Shown: positions 6,770 through 13,061 of the stretch, one piece after another | Numbering within the stretch: position 1 is the first letter of the stretch | Layout: each line of letters starts with the position of its first letter | Assembly: GCA_937896895.1 (NCBI GenBank) | Contig: CALBNV010000017.1 | Span: 1 to 18,978 of the forward strand | Reading direction: 5' to 3' | Source: an uncultured Bacteroidales bacterium | GTDB taxonomy: Bacteria > Bacteroidota > Bacteroidia > Bacteroidales > F082 | Length of the DNA: 18,978 nt | Made by a program: the position numbers and the translations under genes | The notes under the pieces: model-generated | Told to the model about the DNA's origin: nothing | The model's input: only the letters and a program-made list of their open reading frames with translations | The model's database searches: none

Positions 6770-7201
6770 ATGGGAGCAAGAAAACATAACGCAGCAGAAG
6801 CAAGAAAGGCAGCAAAGAAGCAGGTCGCCATGGCAAGACTGAGCGATGTGCCGACATCACCATTCAAGATGCGCCTTGTTGCTGACATGATCAGAGGGAT
6901 GAAAGTGGAACTTGCACTTCATGCCTTATTATACTCACCTAAGGCAGCAGCCAAACCGGTGTACAAGTTACTCCGCTCGGCAATCGCCAACTGGGAAGCC
7001 AAGAACGAGGGGAAGCGCATCGAAGACGCCAACCTGTACGTAAAAGAGATTTTTGTCGATGAGGGCCGTACGCTCAAACGTATCCAGCCGGCACCACAGG
7101 GCCGCGCTCACCGCATCCGCAAACGTTCTAACCACGTGACTATCATAGTCGATAGCAGAATCGCCGATATGAAAGCCGCAGAAGCTAATGTTGAAGAATA
7201 A
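6770..7201 (+). CDS. rplV: 50S ribosomal protein L22
   Basis: L22 spans the 50S subunit, and its hairpin forms part of the exit-tunnel constriction with L4. In the 143-residue product the core helix segment MRLVADMIRGM (34-44) and the tunnel hairpin GRTLKRIQPAPQGRAHRIRK (99-118) are intact, with no insertion or deletion of the kind linked to macrolide resistance. An extra basic and alanine-rich N-terminus and an acidic C-terminus make it longer than the enterobacterial protein, as is common in this phylum. Confidence 0.97.
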   Translation: MGARKHNAAEARKAAKKQVAMARLSDVPTSPFKMRLVADMIRGMKVELALHALLYSPKAAAKPVYKLLRSAIANWEAKNEGKRIEDANLYVKEIFVDEGRTLKRIQPAPQGRAHRIRKRSNHVTIIVDSRIADMKAAEANVEE

Positions 7202-7213
7202 AAAAAGATTACA

Positions 7214-7960
7214 ATGGGACAGAAAACTCATCCAATAGGACTAAGACTAGGAGTCATCAAAGGTTGGGACTCAAACTGGTACTGTGGTAAAGATACAGCC
7301 AAGAACATCGGCGAGGACGACAAGATTCGCAAGTATCTCAACGCCCGTCTCGGCAGCAAGGCAGGTATCTCTAAGATCGGCATCGAACGCTCGATCAAAC
7401 TCGTTACCGTGACTATTTTCACAGCACGCCCGGGTATCATCATAGGCAAGGGTGGCACAGAGGTTGAAAAACTCAAAGAGGAAGTGAAGAAGCTCATCGG
7501 CAAGGATATTCAAGTCAACATCAGCGAAATCAAGCGTCCTGAACTTGACGCGTTCATCGTGGCAAGCTCAATCGCGAAGCAAATCGAAGGTCGTGTGGCA
7601 TATCGTCGCGCCATGAAGAAAGCCGTCCAGGATACGATGAGAATCGGTGCCGAGGGCATCAAGGTCATCGCGTCAGGCCGTATCGGCGGCGCCGAGATCG
7701 CACGTTCTGAATCCATCAAGGAAGGCCGCATCCCGTTGCACACCCTCCGCGCAGACATCGACTACTCGCTCGTTGAAGCACATACTTCATACGGCCGTAT
7801 CGGTATCAAGGTGTGGATATGCAAAGGCGAGGTCTATGGCCGTCCAGAGTTAGTGCCGACATCAAGCCAGCCGGCTGCAAACAAGAAGCAGGGCGGCACG
7901 GATAGAAAGCCTAACGGCGGAGCACCACGTCGTGCAAAACGTCCAAGCAACAATAAGTAA
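7214..7960 (+). CDS. rpsC: 30S ribosomal protein S3
   Basis: S3 lies at the mRNA entry tunnel and takes part in mRNA unwinding. The 248-residue product has the KH-domain loop GIIIGKGG (74-81) and, at the same numbering as Escherichia coli, Arg131, Arg132 and Lys135, the residues linked to mRNA helicase activity. The C-terminal domain carries SGRIGGAEIARSE (154-166). The tail after residue 212 is low-complexity and rich in Gly, Pro, Lys and Arg, and is likely disordered. Confidence 0.98.
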   Translation: MGQKTHPIGLRLGVIKGWDSNWYCGKDTAKNIGEDDKIRKYLNARLGSKAGISKIGIERSIKLVTVTIFTARPGIIIGKGGTEVEKLKEEVKKLIGKDIQVNISEIKRPELDAFIVASSIAKQIEGRVAYRRAMKKAVQDTMRIGAEGIKVIASGRIGGAEIARSESIKEGRIPLHTLRADIDYSLVEAHTSYGRIGIKVWICKGEVYGRPELVPTSSQPAANKKQGGTDRKPNGGAPRRAKRPSNNK

Positions 7961-7977
7961 AGACATTTATGATGTCT
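7961..7977 (+). repeat. Small hairpin in the rpsC-rplP gap
   Basis: Directly after the rpsC stop, AGACAT (7961-7966) and ATGTCT (7972-7977) form a 6-bp stem with a 5-base loop. The gap of 53 bases is one of the longer ones in the cluster. There is no T-run after the stem, so it is not an intrinsic terminator; it may stabilise or process the mRNA, or be chance. Confidence 0.35.
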
Positions 7978-8013
7978 GCAAAATTAAATAAGGTAATATA
8001 AAATCAAATAACG

Positions 8014-8433
8014 ATGTTACAACCTAAAAGATCAAGATACAGAAGACCTCAGAAAGGCAAGATGAAAGGTAACGCGTTCCGCGGCCATGAGCTCGCCTTC
8101 GGTTCTTTTGGAATTAAAACGATGGAGGAATGCCTGATTACAGCCCGCCAGATTGAGGCTGCCCGTCAAGCTGTCACACGTCACATGAAACGTGAAGGAC
8201 AGATTTGGATCAGAATATTCCCAGACAAACCTATCACCAAGAAGCCTCTCGAGGTTCGTATGGGTAAAGGTAAAGGAGATGTCGAGTACTTCGTGGCACG
8301 CGTCACTCCAGGTCACATGCTTTTCGAAGCTGAAGGTGTGCCGTTGGCAGTCGCCAAAGAGGCTCTCCGCTTAGCCGCTCAAAAGCTTCCTGTAACAACA
8401 AAATTTGTGGTCAGAAGAGATTATGTCGAATAA
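8014..8433 (+). CDS. rplP: 50S ribosomal protein L16
   Basis: L16 helps position the A-site tRNA and joins late in 50S assembly. The 139-residue product begins MLQPKRSRYRR. It contains the ARQIEAARQAVTRHMKR helix (44-60) and VRMGKGKGDVEY (81-92), where Arg82 corresponds to the arginine hydroxylated in some bacteria. GHMLFE precedes the last helix. It follows a 53-base gap after rpsC and lies in the usual S10-block order before rpmC. Confidence 0.98.
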   Translation: MLQPKRSRYRRPQKGKMKGNAFRGHELAFGSFGIKTMEECLITARQIEAARQAVTRHMKREGQIWIRIFPDKPITKKPLEVRMGKGKGDVEYFVARVTPGHMLFEAEGVPLAVAKEALRLAAQKLPVTTKFVVRRDYVE

Positions 8434-8447
8434 AAACAGTTGGCACT

Positions 8448-8651
8448 ATGAAGAAAGAAGCAATCAATGAATTAAGTACTGCTGATCTGATGGAACGCGT
8501 TGAGACATTACGTACAGAATACGTGAAGATGAAGATGCAACATGCAGTGTCACCATTGGATAACCCGAATAAACTCGGAGCAACCCGCAAACAGATCGCA
8601 CGCATGCTGACAGAGCTCACAAAGCGTCAGAATGCGGAAAACGTTAAATAA
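8448..8651 (+). CDS. rpmC: 50S ribosomal protein L29
   Basis: L29 is a small two-helix protein next to L23 at the tunnel exit. The 67-residue product shows LMERVETLRTEYVKMKMQHA (14-33) followed by NPNKLGATRKQIARMLTEL, the usual two-helix hairpin. It is the last gene of the S10 block proper and stands 14 bases after rplP, with no Shine-Dalgarno sequence. The next gene, rpsQ, does have one. Confidence 0.96.
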   Translation: MKKEAINELSTADLMERVETLRTEYVKMKMQHAVSPLDNPNKLGATRKQIARMLTELTKRQNAENVK

Positions 8652-8660
8652 CAAACGACG

Positions 8661-8667
8661 AAAGGAG
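8661..8667 (+). promoter_or_regulatory. Shine-Dalgarno site of rpsQ
   Basis: AAAGGAG stands five bases before the rpsQ ATG at 8673. This is near-perfect complementarity to the 16S rRNA tail. It is unusual in a phylum where such sites are rare and where the anti-Shine-Dalgarno sequence is held inside the ribosome. Confidence 0.7.
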
Positions 8668-8672
8668 AAATC

Positions 8673-8930
8673 ATGGAAGAAAGAAATCTTAGAAAAGAGA
8701 GAATCGGTGTCGTTGCCAGCAATAAGATGGACAAGACGATCGTCGTTGTGATTGAACGTCGCACAAAACACCCGATTTACGGTAAATTCGTTAAGAAATC
8801 AACACGTTTCTTCGCTCACGACGAGAACAATGAATGCAACATCGGCGACACCGTGCGCATCATGGAGACCCGTCCGCTCAGCAGCAAGAAACGTTGGAGA
8901 CTCGTTGAAATAATAGAAAGGGCCAAGTAA
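8673..8930 (+). CDS. rpsQ: 30S ribosomal protein S17
   Basis: S17 is a primary 16S rRNA-binding protein with an OB-type beta barrel. The 85-residue product contains GVVASNKMDKTIVVVIER (12-29), HPIYGKF and the C-terminal pattern IGDTVRIMETRPLSSKKRWR. Its TAA stop shares one base with the ATG of rplN (TAATG), so the two genes are likely translationally coupled. The ATG at 8673 is fixed by the strong ribosome-binding site just upstream. Confidence 0.97.
   Translation: MEERNLRKERIGVVASNKMDKTIVVVIERRTKHPIYGKFVKKSTRFFAHDENNECNIGDTVRIMETRPLSSKKRWRLVEIIERAK
8917..8922 (+). promoter_or_regulatory. Shine-Dalgarno-like site of rplN
   Basis: AAAGGG lies inside the last codons of rpsQ, seven bases before the rplN ATG at 8930. 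It belongs to a local group of such sites between rpsQ and rplF. Confidence 0.45.
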
Positions 8931-9298
8931 TGTTACAACAAGAATCAAGACTTGCAGTTGCCGACAATAGCGGTGCAAAGGAAGTGCTCTGCATCAGAGT
9001 ATTAGGCGGAACCAAAAAACGTTATGCCCGCATCGGCGACGTCATCGTGGTTTCAGTGAAAGACGCTCTCCCAAGCGGAAACGCGAAGAAGGGCACAGTG
9101 TTTAAAGCAGTCGTCGTCCGCACAAAGAAAGAGACACGCCGCGCCGACGGATCATACATCCGCTTCGACGACAACGCGTGCGTCCTCCTCAACGGACAGG
9201 GCGAAATGGTAGGAACTCGTATCTTCGGACCAGTTGCGAGAGAATTACGCGAGAAACAGTACATGAAAATCGTATCTCTTGCACCTGAGGTACTTTAA
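8930..9298 (+). CDS. rplN: 50S ribosomal protein L14
   Basis: L14 sits at the subunit interface and takes part in bridge formation; it is also the docking site of the silencing factor RsfS. The 122-residue product begins MLQQESRLAVADNSGAKE and has the KRYARIGDVIVVSVKDA segment (30-46). RIFGPVARELREK near the C-terminus is typical. It opens the spc block and overlaps the rpsQ stop by one base. Confidence 0.98.
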   Translation: MLQQESRLAVADNSGAKEVLCIRVLGGTKKRYARIGDVIVVSVKDALPSGNAKKGTVFKAVVVRTKKETRRADGSYIRFDDNACVLLNGQGEMVGTRIFGPVARELREKQYMKIVSLAPEVL

Positions 9299-9302
9299 TA
9301 TG

Positions 9303-9309
9303 AAAGGGA
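9303..9309 (+). promoter_or_regulatory. Shine-Dalgarno-like site of rplX
   Basis: AAAGGGA lies six bases before the rplX ATG at 9316, in the 17-base gap after rplN. Confidence 0.5.
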
Positions 9310-9315
9310 AAAGTT

Positions 9316-9636
9316 ATGAGTAGAAAAATGTTCGTAAAGAAAGGCGACAGCGTTGTCGTCATATCAGGAACCCAGAAGGGCAAGAAGGGCACGGTCCTCA
9401 GCGTTGACCACGAGAAGCAGCGTGCCATCGTCGATGGTGTGAACCTCGTGTCAAAGCACACGAAGCCAAGCACCGAGAACCCTAAAGGTGGTGTCATCAA
9501 GAAAGAAGCTTCCATCCATGTCAGCAACATCATGGTTTGCGACAAGAATGGCGTAGCCGGTCGCATCGGCCGTAAAAAAGATGAAAATGGCAAATCAATC
9601 CGTTATTCAAAAAAATCAGGGGAGGTTATTAAATAA
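9316..9636 (+). CDS. rplX: 50S ribosomal protein L24
   Basis: L24 is an assembly initiator protein of the 50S subunit, located near the tunnel exit. The 106-residue product carries the KOW motif at about residues 9-27 (KGDSVVVISGTQKGKKGTV). GGVIKKEASIHVSNIMV follows, and a GRIGRKKDENGKSIRY end is normal for the family. Its TAA stop shares one base with the rplE ATG. Confidence 0.97.
   Translation: MSRKMFVKKGDSVVVISGTQKGKKGTVLSVDHEKQRAIVDGVNLVSKHTKPSTENPKGGVIKKEASIHVSNIMVCDKNGVAGRIGRKKDENGKSIRYSKKSGEVIK
9618..9625 (+). promoter_or_regulatory. Shine-Dalgarno site of rplE
   Basis: AGGGGAGG lies inside the last codons of rplX, ten bases before the rplE ATG at 9636. It is among the strongest such sequences in the window. 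Confidence 0.6.
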
Positions 9637-10193
9637 TGAACTATCAACCCAAACTCAGAGAACAGTATAAGAGCGAAATCGTGCCTGCATTGATGAAGGA
9701 ATTCCAGTACAAGACTGTGATGCAGGTTCCACGGCTTTTGAAAATTTCGCTCAATCAGGGTATCGGCGCAGCTCTCGCCGACAAGAAACTGATTGACTAT
9801 GGTGTAGAGGAAATGACAGCTATCACCGGACAAAAAGCCGTTCCGACAATTTCAAGACACGACGTGTCAAACTTCAAGTTGCGTCGTGGTAACCCGATTG
9901 GCGTGCGCGTGACGTTGCGCGGTGACAAGATGTACGAATTTCTCGAACGCTTAGTCGCTGTCGCCCTCCCACGTGTTCGTGACTTCAGAGGTATCAATGA
10001 CAAAGGCTTCGACGGCCGCGGCAACTACAGCTTCGGCATCACCGAGCAGATCATCTTCCCGGAGATCGACATGGACAAGGTCAACAAGATCAACGGCATG
10101 GATATCACCTTCGTCACATCAGCGAACACCGACAAGGAAGCAATGGCCTTGTTGAAGCAGTTTGGTCTTCCATTTAAAAACCAGAAAAAATAG
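9636..10193 (+). CDS. rplE: 50S ribosomal protein L5
   Basis: L5 binds 5S rRNA together with L18 and contacts S13 across the subunit interface and the P-site tRNA. The 185-residue product has RGNPIGVRVTLRG (84-96), LPRVRDFRG (111-119) and GNYSFGITEQIIFPEI (129-144), all diagnostic. The start overlaps the rplX stop (TAATG). Length and ends are normal for Bacteroidetes. Confidence 0.98.
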   Translation: MNYQPKLREQYKSEIVPALMKEFQYKTVMQVPRLLKISLNQGIGAALADKKLIDYGVEEMTAITGQKAVPTISRHDVSNFKLRRGNPIGVRVTLRGDKMYEFLERLVAVALPRVRDFRGINDKGFDGRGNYSFGITEQIIFPEIDMDKVNKINGMDITFVTSANTDKEAMALLKQFGLPFKNQKK

Positions 10194-10199
10194 TAAGAT

Positions 10200-10469
10200 A
10201 TGGCAAAAGAATCAATGAAAGCGCGTGAGCGCAAAAGAATGGCGATGGTAGAGAAATACGCTGAAAAACGCGCTGCTCTCAAAGAAGCCGGCGACTACAT
10301 CGGCCTCCAGAAGCTTCCGAGAAACGCATCTCCTATCCGCGTGCACAATCGTTGTCAACTTACAGGACGTCCAAAAGGTTATATGCGTCAGTTCGGCATC
10401 TCACGTATCAACTTCCGTGAAATGGCCCTCAAAGGTTTGATCCCAGGTGTTAAGAAAGCAAGTTGGTAA
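10200..10469 (+). CDS. rpsN: 30S ribosomal protein S14, zinc-free form
   Basis: S14 is a late-assembling protein of the 30S head. This is the long 89-residue form. LPRNASPIRVHNRC (39-52) and GRPKGYMRQFGISRINFRE (57-75) are intact. Only one cysteine (Cys52) is present, so the two CxxC pairs of the zinc-binding short form are absent. It therefore needs no zinc. It lies six bases after rplE without a Shine-Dalgarno sequence, so coupled translation is plausible. Confidence 0.98.
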   Translation: MAKESMKARERKRMAMVEKYAEKRAALKEAGDYIGLQKLPRNASPIRVHNRCQLTGRPKGYMRQFGISRINFREMALKGLIPGVKKASW

Positions 10470-10478
10470 TTTAATTAG

Positions 10479-10484
10479 AAAGGA
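10479..10484 (+). promoter_or_regulatory. Shine-Dalgarno-like site of rpsH
   Basis: AAAGGA stands eight bases before the rpsH ATG at 10493, at normal spacing for a ribosome-binding site. Confidence 0.5.
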
Positions 10485-10492
10485 TTAAAACT

Positions 10493-10891
10493 ATGATTAC
10501 AGACCCTATAGCAGATTTTTTGACACGCGTTCGCAATGCAGTCAATGCTAAACATAGAATCGTGGAGGTCCCGGCATCAAACACAAAGAAGGCCATCACA
10601 AAGATCCTCTTTGAAAAAGGCTATATCCTCAACTATAAGTTCGTGGAAGAAGGACCTCAAGGTACAATTAAGATCGCTCTTAAGTACCACCCTGTAACCA
10701 AGCAGCCGGCCATCGTGACAATCGACCGCGTCTCACGCCCTGGTCTCCGTCACTACGCCGACTCTGAAAACCTCCCAAGAGTGATGAACGGTCTCGGCAT
10801 CGCAATCATCTCTACTTCAAAAGGTATCATGACTGATAAAGAAGCTCGTAAACTCCATATCGGAGGCGAAGTGTTGTGCTATGTTTCATAA
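10493..10891 (+). CDS. rpsH: 30S ribosomal protein S8
   Basis: S8 is a primary binder of 16S rRNA helix 21. In enterobacteria it also represses the spc operon by binding the mRNA near rplE. The 132-residue product opens with DPIADFLTRVRNA (4-16) and ends with the conserved STSKGIMTDKEAR (107-119) and GGEVLCYVS. I could not confirm by eye an S8-binding mimic near the start of rplE. Confidence 0.98.
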   Translation: MITDPIADFLTRVRNAVNAKHRIVEVPASNTKKAITKILFEKGYILNYKFVEEGPQGTIKIALKYHPVTKQPAIVTIDRVSRPGLRHYADSENLPRVMNGLGIAIISTSKGIMTDKEARKLHIGGEVLCYVS

Positions 10892-10897
10892 TAAGAT

Positions 10898-10903
10898 AGG
10901 AGA
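10898..10903 (+). promoter_or_regulatory. Shine-Dalgarno site of rplF
   Basis: AGGAGA lies nine bases before the rplF ATG at 10913, in the 21-base gap after rpsH. It is the last member of the local group of such sites; rplR to rpmJ revert to A-rich leaders. Confidence 0.6.
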
Positions 10904-10912
10904 ATAACAGCT

Positions 10913-11473
10913 ATGGCATTATCAAGAATAGGTAAATTACCAATCGCAATCCCGGCAGGTGTCGAGGTTACATTGAAAGACAACGTTCTCACCGTCAAAG
11001 GTAAGCTCGGCACACTCAGCCAGGACTTCCGCGGCGATGTCAACGTTAAGATAGAAGACGGTCACATCATTGTCGAACCGGCAAACGTGGAGAAGGCATC
11101 AGCGAAACACGGTCTCTACCGCGCTTTGTTCTTCAACATGGTGAAGGGCGTCTCTGAAGGCTTCGAACTCGTCATGGAGTTCGTCGGCGTCGGCTACAAG
11201 GCCGAAGCCAAGGCCAACGGCAAACAACTCGAACTCGGTCTCGGTTTCTCACACAACATGATTATGGCTTTCCCGGAGGAAATCACCTGCGAGACCATCA
11301 ACGAAAGAGGTAAGAACCCGATTTTGAAGCTCCGTTCATACGACAAACAATTGCTCGGCCAGGTGGCAGCAAAGATTCGCTCGTACAGACGTCCTGAGCC
11401 GTACAAGGGCAAGGGTATCAAGTTCGAGGGCGAAGTCCTCAGACGCAAGGCTGGTAAGGCAGCAGGTAAATAA
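10913..11473 (+). CDS. rplF: 50S ribosomal protein L6
   Basis: L6 sits near the factor-binding region and the sarcin-ricin loop, and contacts EF-G. The 186-residue product has the two-fold L6 architecture, opening with ALSRIGKLPIAIPAGVEV (2-19). It has the hallmark PEPYKGKGIK (161-170) and a basic alanine-rich end. Length and sequence are normal. Confidence 0.98.
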   Translation: MALSRIGKLPIAIPAGVEVTLKDNVLTVKGKLGTLSQDFRGDVNVKIEDGHIIVEPANVEKASAKHGLYRALFFNMVKGVSEGFELVMEFVGVGYKAEAKANGKQLELGLGFSHNMIMAFPEEITCETINERGKNPILKLRSYDKQLLGQVAAKIRSYRRPEPYKGKGIKFEGEVLRRKAGKAAGK

Positions 11474-11498
11474 TGTTTAATTCTAAAACGCAAGAAAG

Positions 11499-11852
11499 AT
11501 GAATAAGAAGATCGAAAGAAGATTAAACATCAAGAGACGCGTCCGTAAAGTCGTCAGCGGCACGGCAGCACGTCCGAGAATGTCTGTCTTTAGAAGCAAT
11601 AAGTCGATTTACGTACAACTCATCGACGATGAGGCAGGCAGGACACTCGTGGCCGCCAGCTCACGCGAGAACGGAATCGAAGAAGAGAAAATTACAAAGA
11701 TCGAGCAGGCCAACAAGGTCGGCAACCTCGTAGCAGAAAAGGCGAAGGCAGCCGGTATCGAGACAGTGGTGTTCGATCGTAACGGTTATTTGTATCATGG
11801 TAGAGTGAAGTCTCTCGCAGAAGGCGCTCGTAATGGTGGATTAAAATTCTAA
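11499..11852 (+). CDS. rplR: 50S ribosomal protein L18
   Basis: L18 binds 5S rRNA and helps place it in the central protuberance with L5. The 117-residue product has a very basic N-terminus (about 1-25), then RPRMSVFRSNKSIYVQLIDD. The C-terminus with VFDRNGYLYHGRVKSLAEGARNGGLKF-type pattern is typical (given here from residue 91 on). rpsE begins only four bases after its stop. Confidence 0.97.
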   Translation: MNKKIERRLNIKRRVRKVVSGTAARPRMSVFRSNKSIYVQLIDDEAGRTLVAASSRENGIEEEKITKIEQANKVGNLVAEKAKAAGIETVVFDRNGYLYHGRVKSLAEGARNGGLKF

Positions 11853-11856
11853 AGCT

Positions 11857-12375
11857 ATGGCAGAAGTCAACGTAAAAAAAGTGAAAAGCTCGGAAATCGA
11901 ACTTAAAGAACGTATGGTGCATGTCAGCCGTGTGACTAAGGTCACAAAGGGCGGTCGTGCCTTCACATTCGCAGCTATCGTCGTCGTCGGCAACGAAAAT
12001 GGCGTGGTTGGTTACGGTCTTGGCAAAGCCAAGGAAGTACAGGCCGCCATCCAGAAAGGTGCTGAAGATGCAAAGAAGAACCTCATCAAGGTGCCGGTAA
12101 TCAATGGTACACTTCCTCATGAACAGTATGGCAAATACTGCGGAGCATACGTTTACCTCCAGCCGGCAACACCTGGTACCGGCGTCATCGCCGGCGGCGC
12201 CATGCGTGCCGTCCTCGAAAGCGTCGGCGTGAAGAACGTTCTCGCAAAGTCTAAAGGTTCATCAAACCCTCACTCGGTCGTCAAGGCAACATTCGTCGCA
12301 TTGTCAAAGATGCGCGACGCACGCACTGTCGCACAGATGAGAGGTGTTGATATGGATGTGGTGTTTAACGGATAA
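11857..12375 (+). CDS. rpsE: 30S ribosomal protein S5
   Basis: S5 acts in decoding accuracy and with S3 and S4 forms the mRNA entry pore. The 172-residue product contains a double-stranded-RNA-binding-like domain with the fidelity and spectinomycin loop near 22-35 (VSRVTKVTKGGRAF). VGYGLGKAKEVQAA (51-64) follows, then a C-terminal domain with GTGVIAGGAMRAV (107-119) and KSKGSSNPHSVVKAT (131-145). No loop deletion of the kind associated with spectinomycin resistance is apparent. Confidence 0.98.
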   Translation: MAEVNVKKVKSSEIELKERMVHVSRVTKVTKGGRAFTFAAIVVVGNENGVVGYGLGKAKEVQAAIQKGAEDAKKNLIKVPVINGTLPHEQYGKYCGAYVYLQPATPGTGVIAGGAMRAVLESVGVKNVLAKSKGSSNPHSVVKATFVALSKMRDARTVAQMRGVDMDVVFNG

Positions 12376-12388
12376 TCTAAATTGAACT

Positions 12389-12571
12389 ATGAAGAAAGTT
12401 AGAATCACTCAGATTAAAAGTGGCATCGGCAGACCACAGGATCAGAAAGACACTCTGAAATGCTTGAAAATAAGAAAGATGCACCAGTCAGTGGAAGTTG
12501 ACATGGAAAACCCTGCAATCGCTGGCATGGTGAAGAAAATCGAGCATCTTCTCAAAATCGAAGAAATCTAA
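12389..12571 (+). CDS. rpmD: 50S ribosomal protein L30
   Basis: L30 is a small alpha-beta protein at the 50S surface. The 60-residue product reads KKVRITQIKSGIGRPQDQK near the start and HQSVEVDMENPAIAGMVKKI toward the end, the normal bacterial pattern. It is missing from some bacterial lineages but normal in Bacteroidetes. It lies between rpsE (14 bases) and rplO (27 bases). Confidence 0.97.
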   Translation: MKKVRITQIKSGIGRPQDQKDTLKCLKIRKMHQSVEVDMENPAIAGMVKKIEHLLKIEEI

Positions 12572-12598
12572 TTGTTAAACTAAGAAAATTTAAAAACT

Positions 12599-13042
12599 AT
12601 GGATCTTAGTAATCTTAAACCGGCAAAAGGTTCCGTCAGGGAACGCAAGAGAATAGGTCGCGGACAGGGTTCAGGCTACGGCGGGACATCAACACGCGGT
12701 CATAAGGGTGCCGGCCAGCGCTCAGGAAACACTCACAAGATCGGTTTCGAGGGCGGCCAGATGCCTCTCCAGCGTCTCGTCCCTAAGTATGGCTTCAAGA
12801 ACATCAACCGCGTCAGCTATCGCCCTGTTAACCTTGAAGAAATCCAGAACTTGGCCAACAACGGATTGACAACTATCACACCTGAAGAGCTTCACAAGAA
12901 CGGCTTGGCAGGTAAAAATGAACTTGTTAAAATTCTCGGAAACGGTGAATTGACGACAGCAGTCACAGTGAAGGCCCACGCATTCTCAAAGAGCGCGGAG
13001 GAAGCCATCACAAAGGCTGGTGGTACTATTGAGAAAATCTAA
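12599..13042 (+). CDS. rplO: 50S ribosomal protein L15
   Basis: L15 is a late-assembling protein that reaches deep into 23S rRNA. The 147-residue product has the diagnostic glycine-rich arm GRGQGSGYGGTSTRGHKGAG (20-39), followed by GFEGGQMPLQRLVPKYGF (49-66). The C-terminal domain ends with HAFSKSAEEAITKAGGTIE. secY follows 20 bases later, as in nearly all bacteria. Confidence 0.98.
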   Translation: MDLSNLKPAKGSVRERKRIGRGQGSGYGGTSTRGHKGAGQRSGNTHKIGFEGGQMPLQRLVPKYGFKNINRVSYRPVNLEEIQNLANNGLTTITPEELHKNGLAGKNELVKILGNGELTTAVTVKAHAFSKSAEEAITKAGGTIEKI

Positions 13043-13061
13043 TCAACTAAACTAAAGAGAT

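Noticed and set aside
7961..7977. Terminator after rpsC
   Set aside because: The 6-bp stem is AT-rich and lacks a T-run, so it should not end transcription; it is listed only as a small hairpin.
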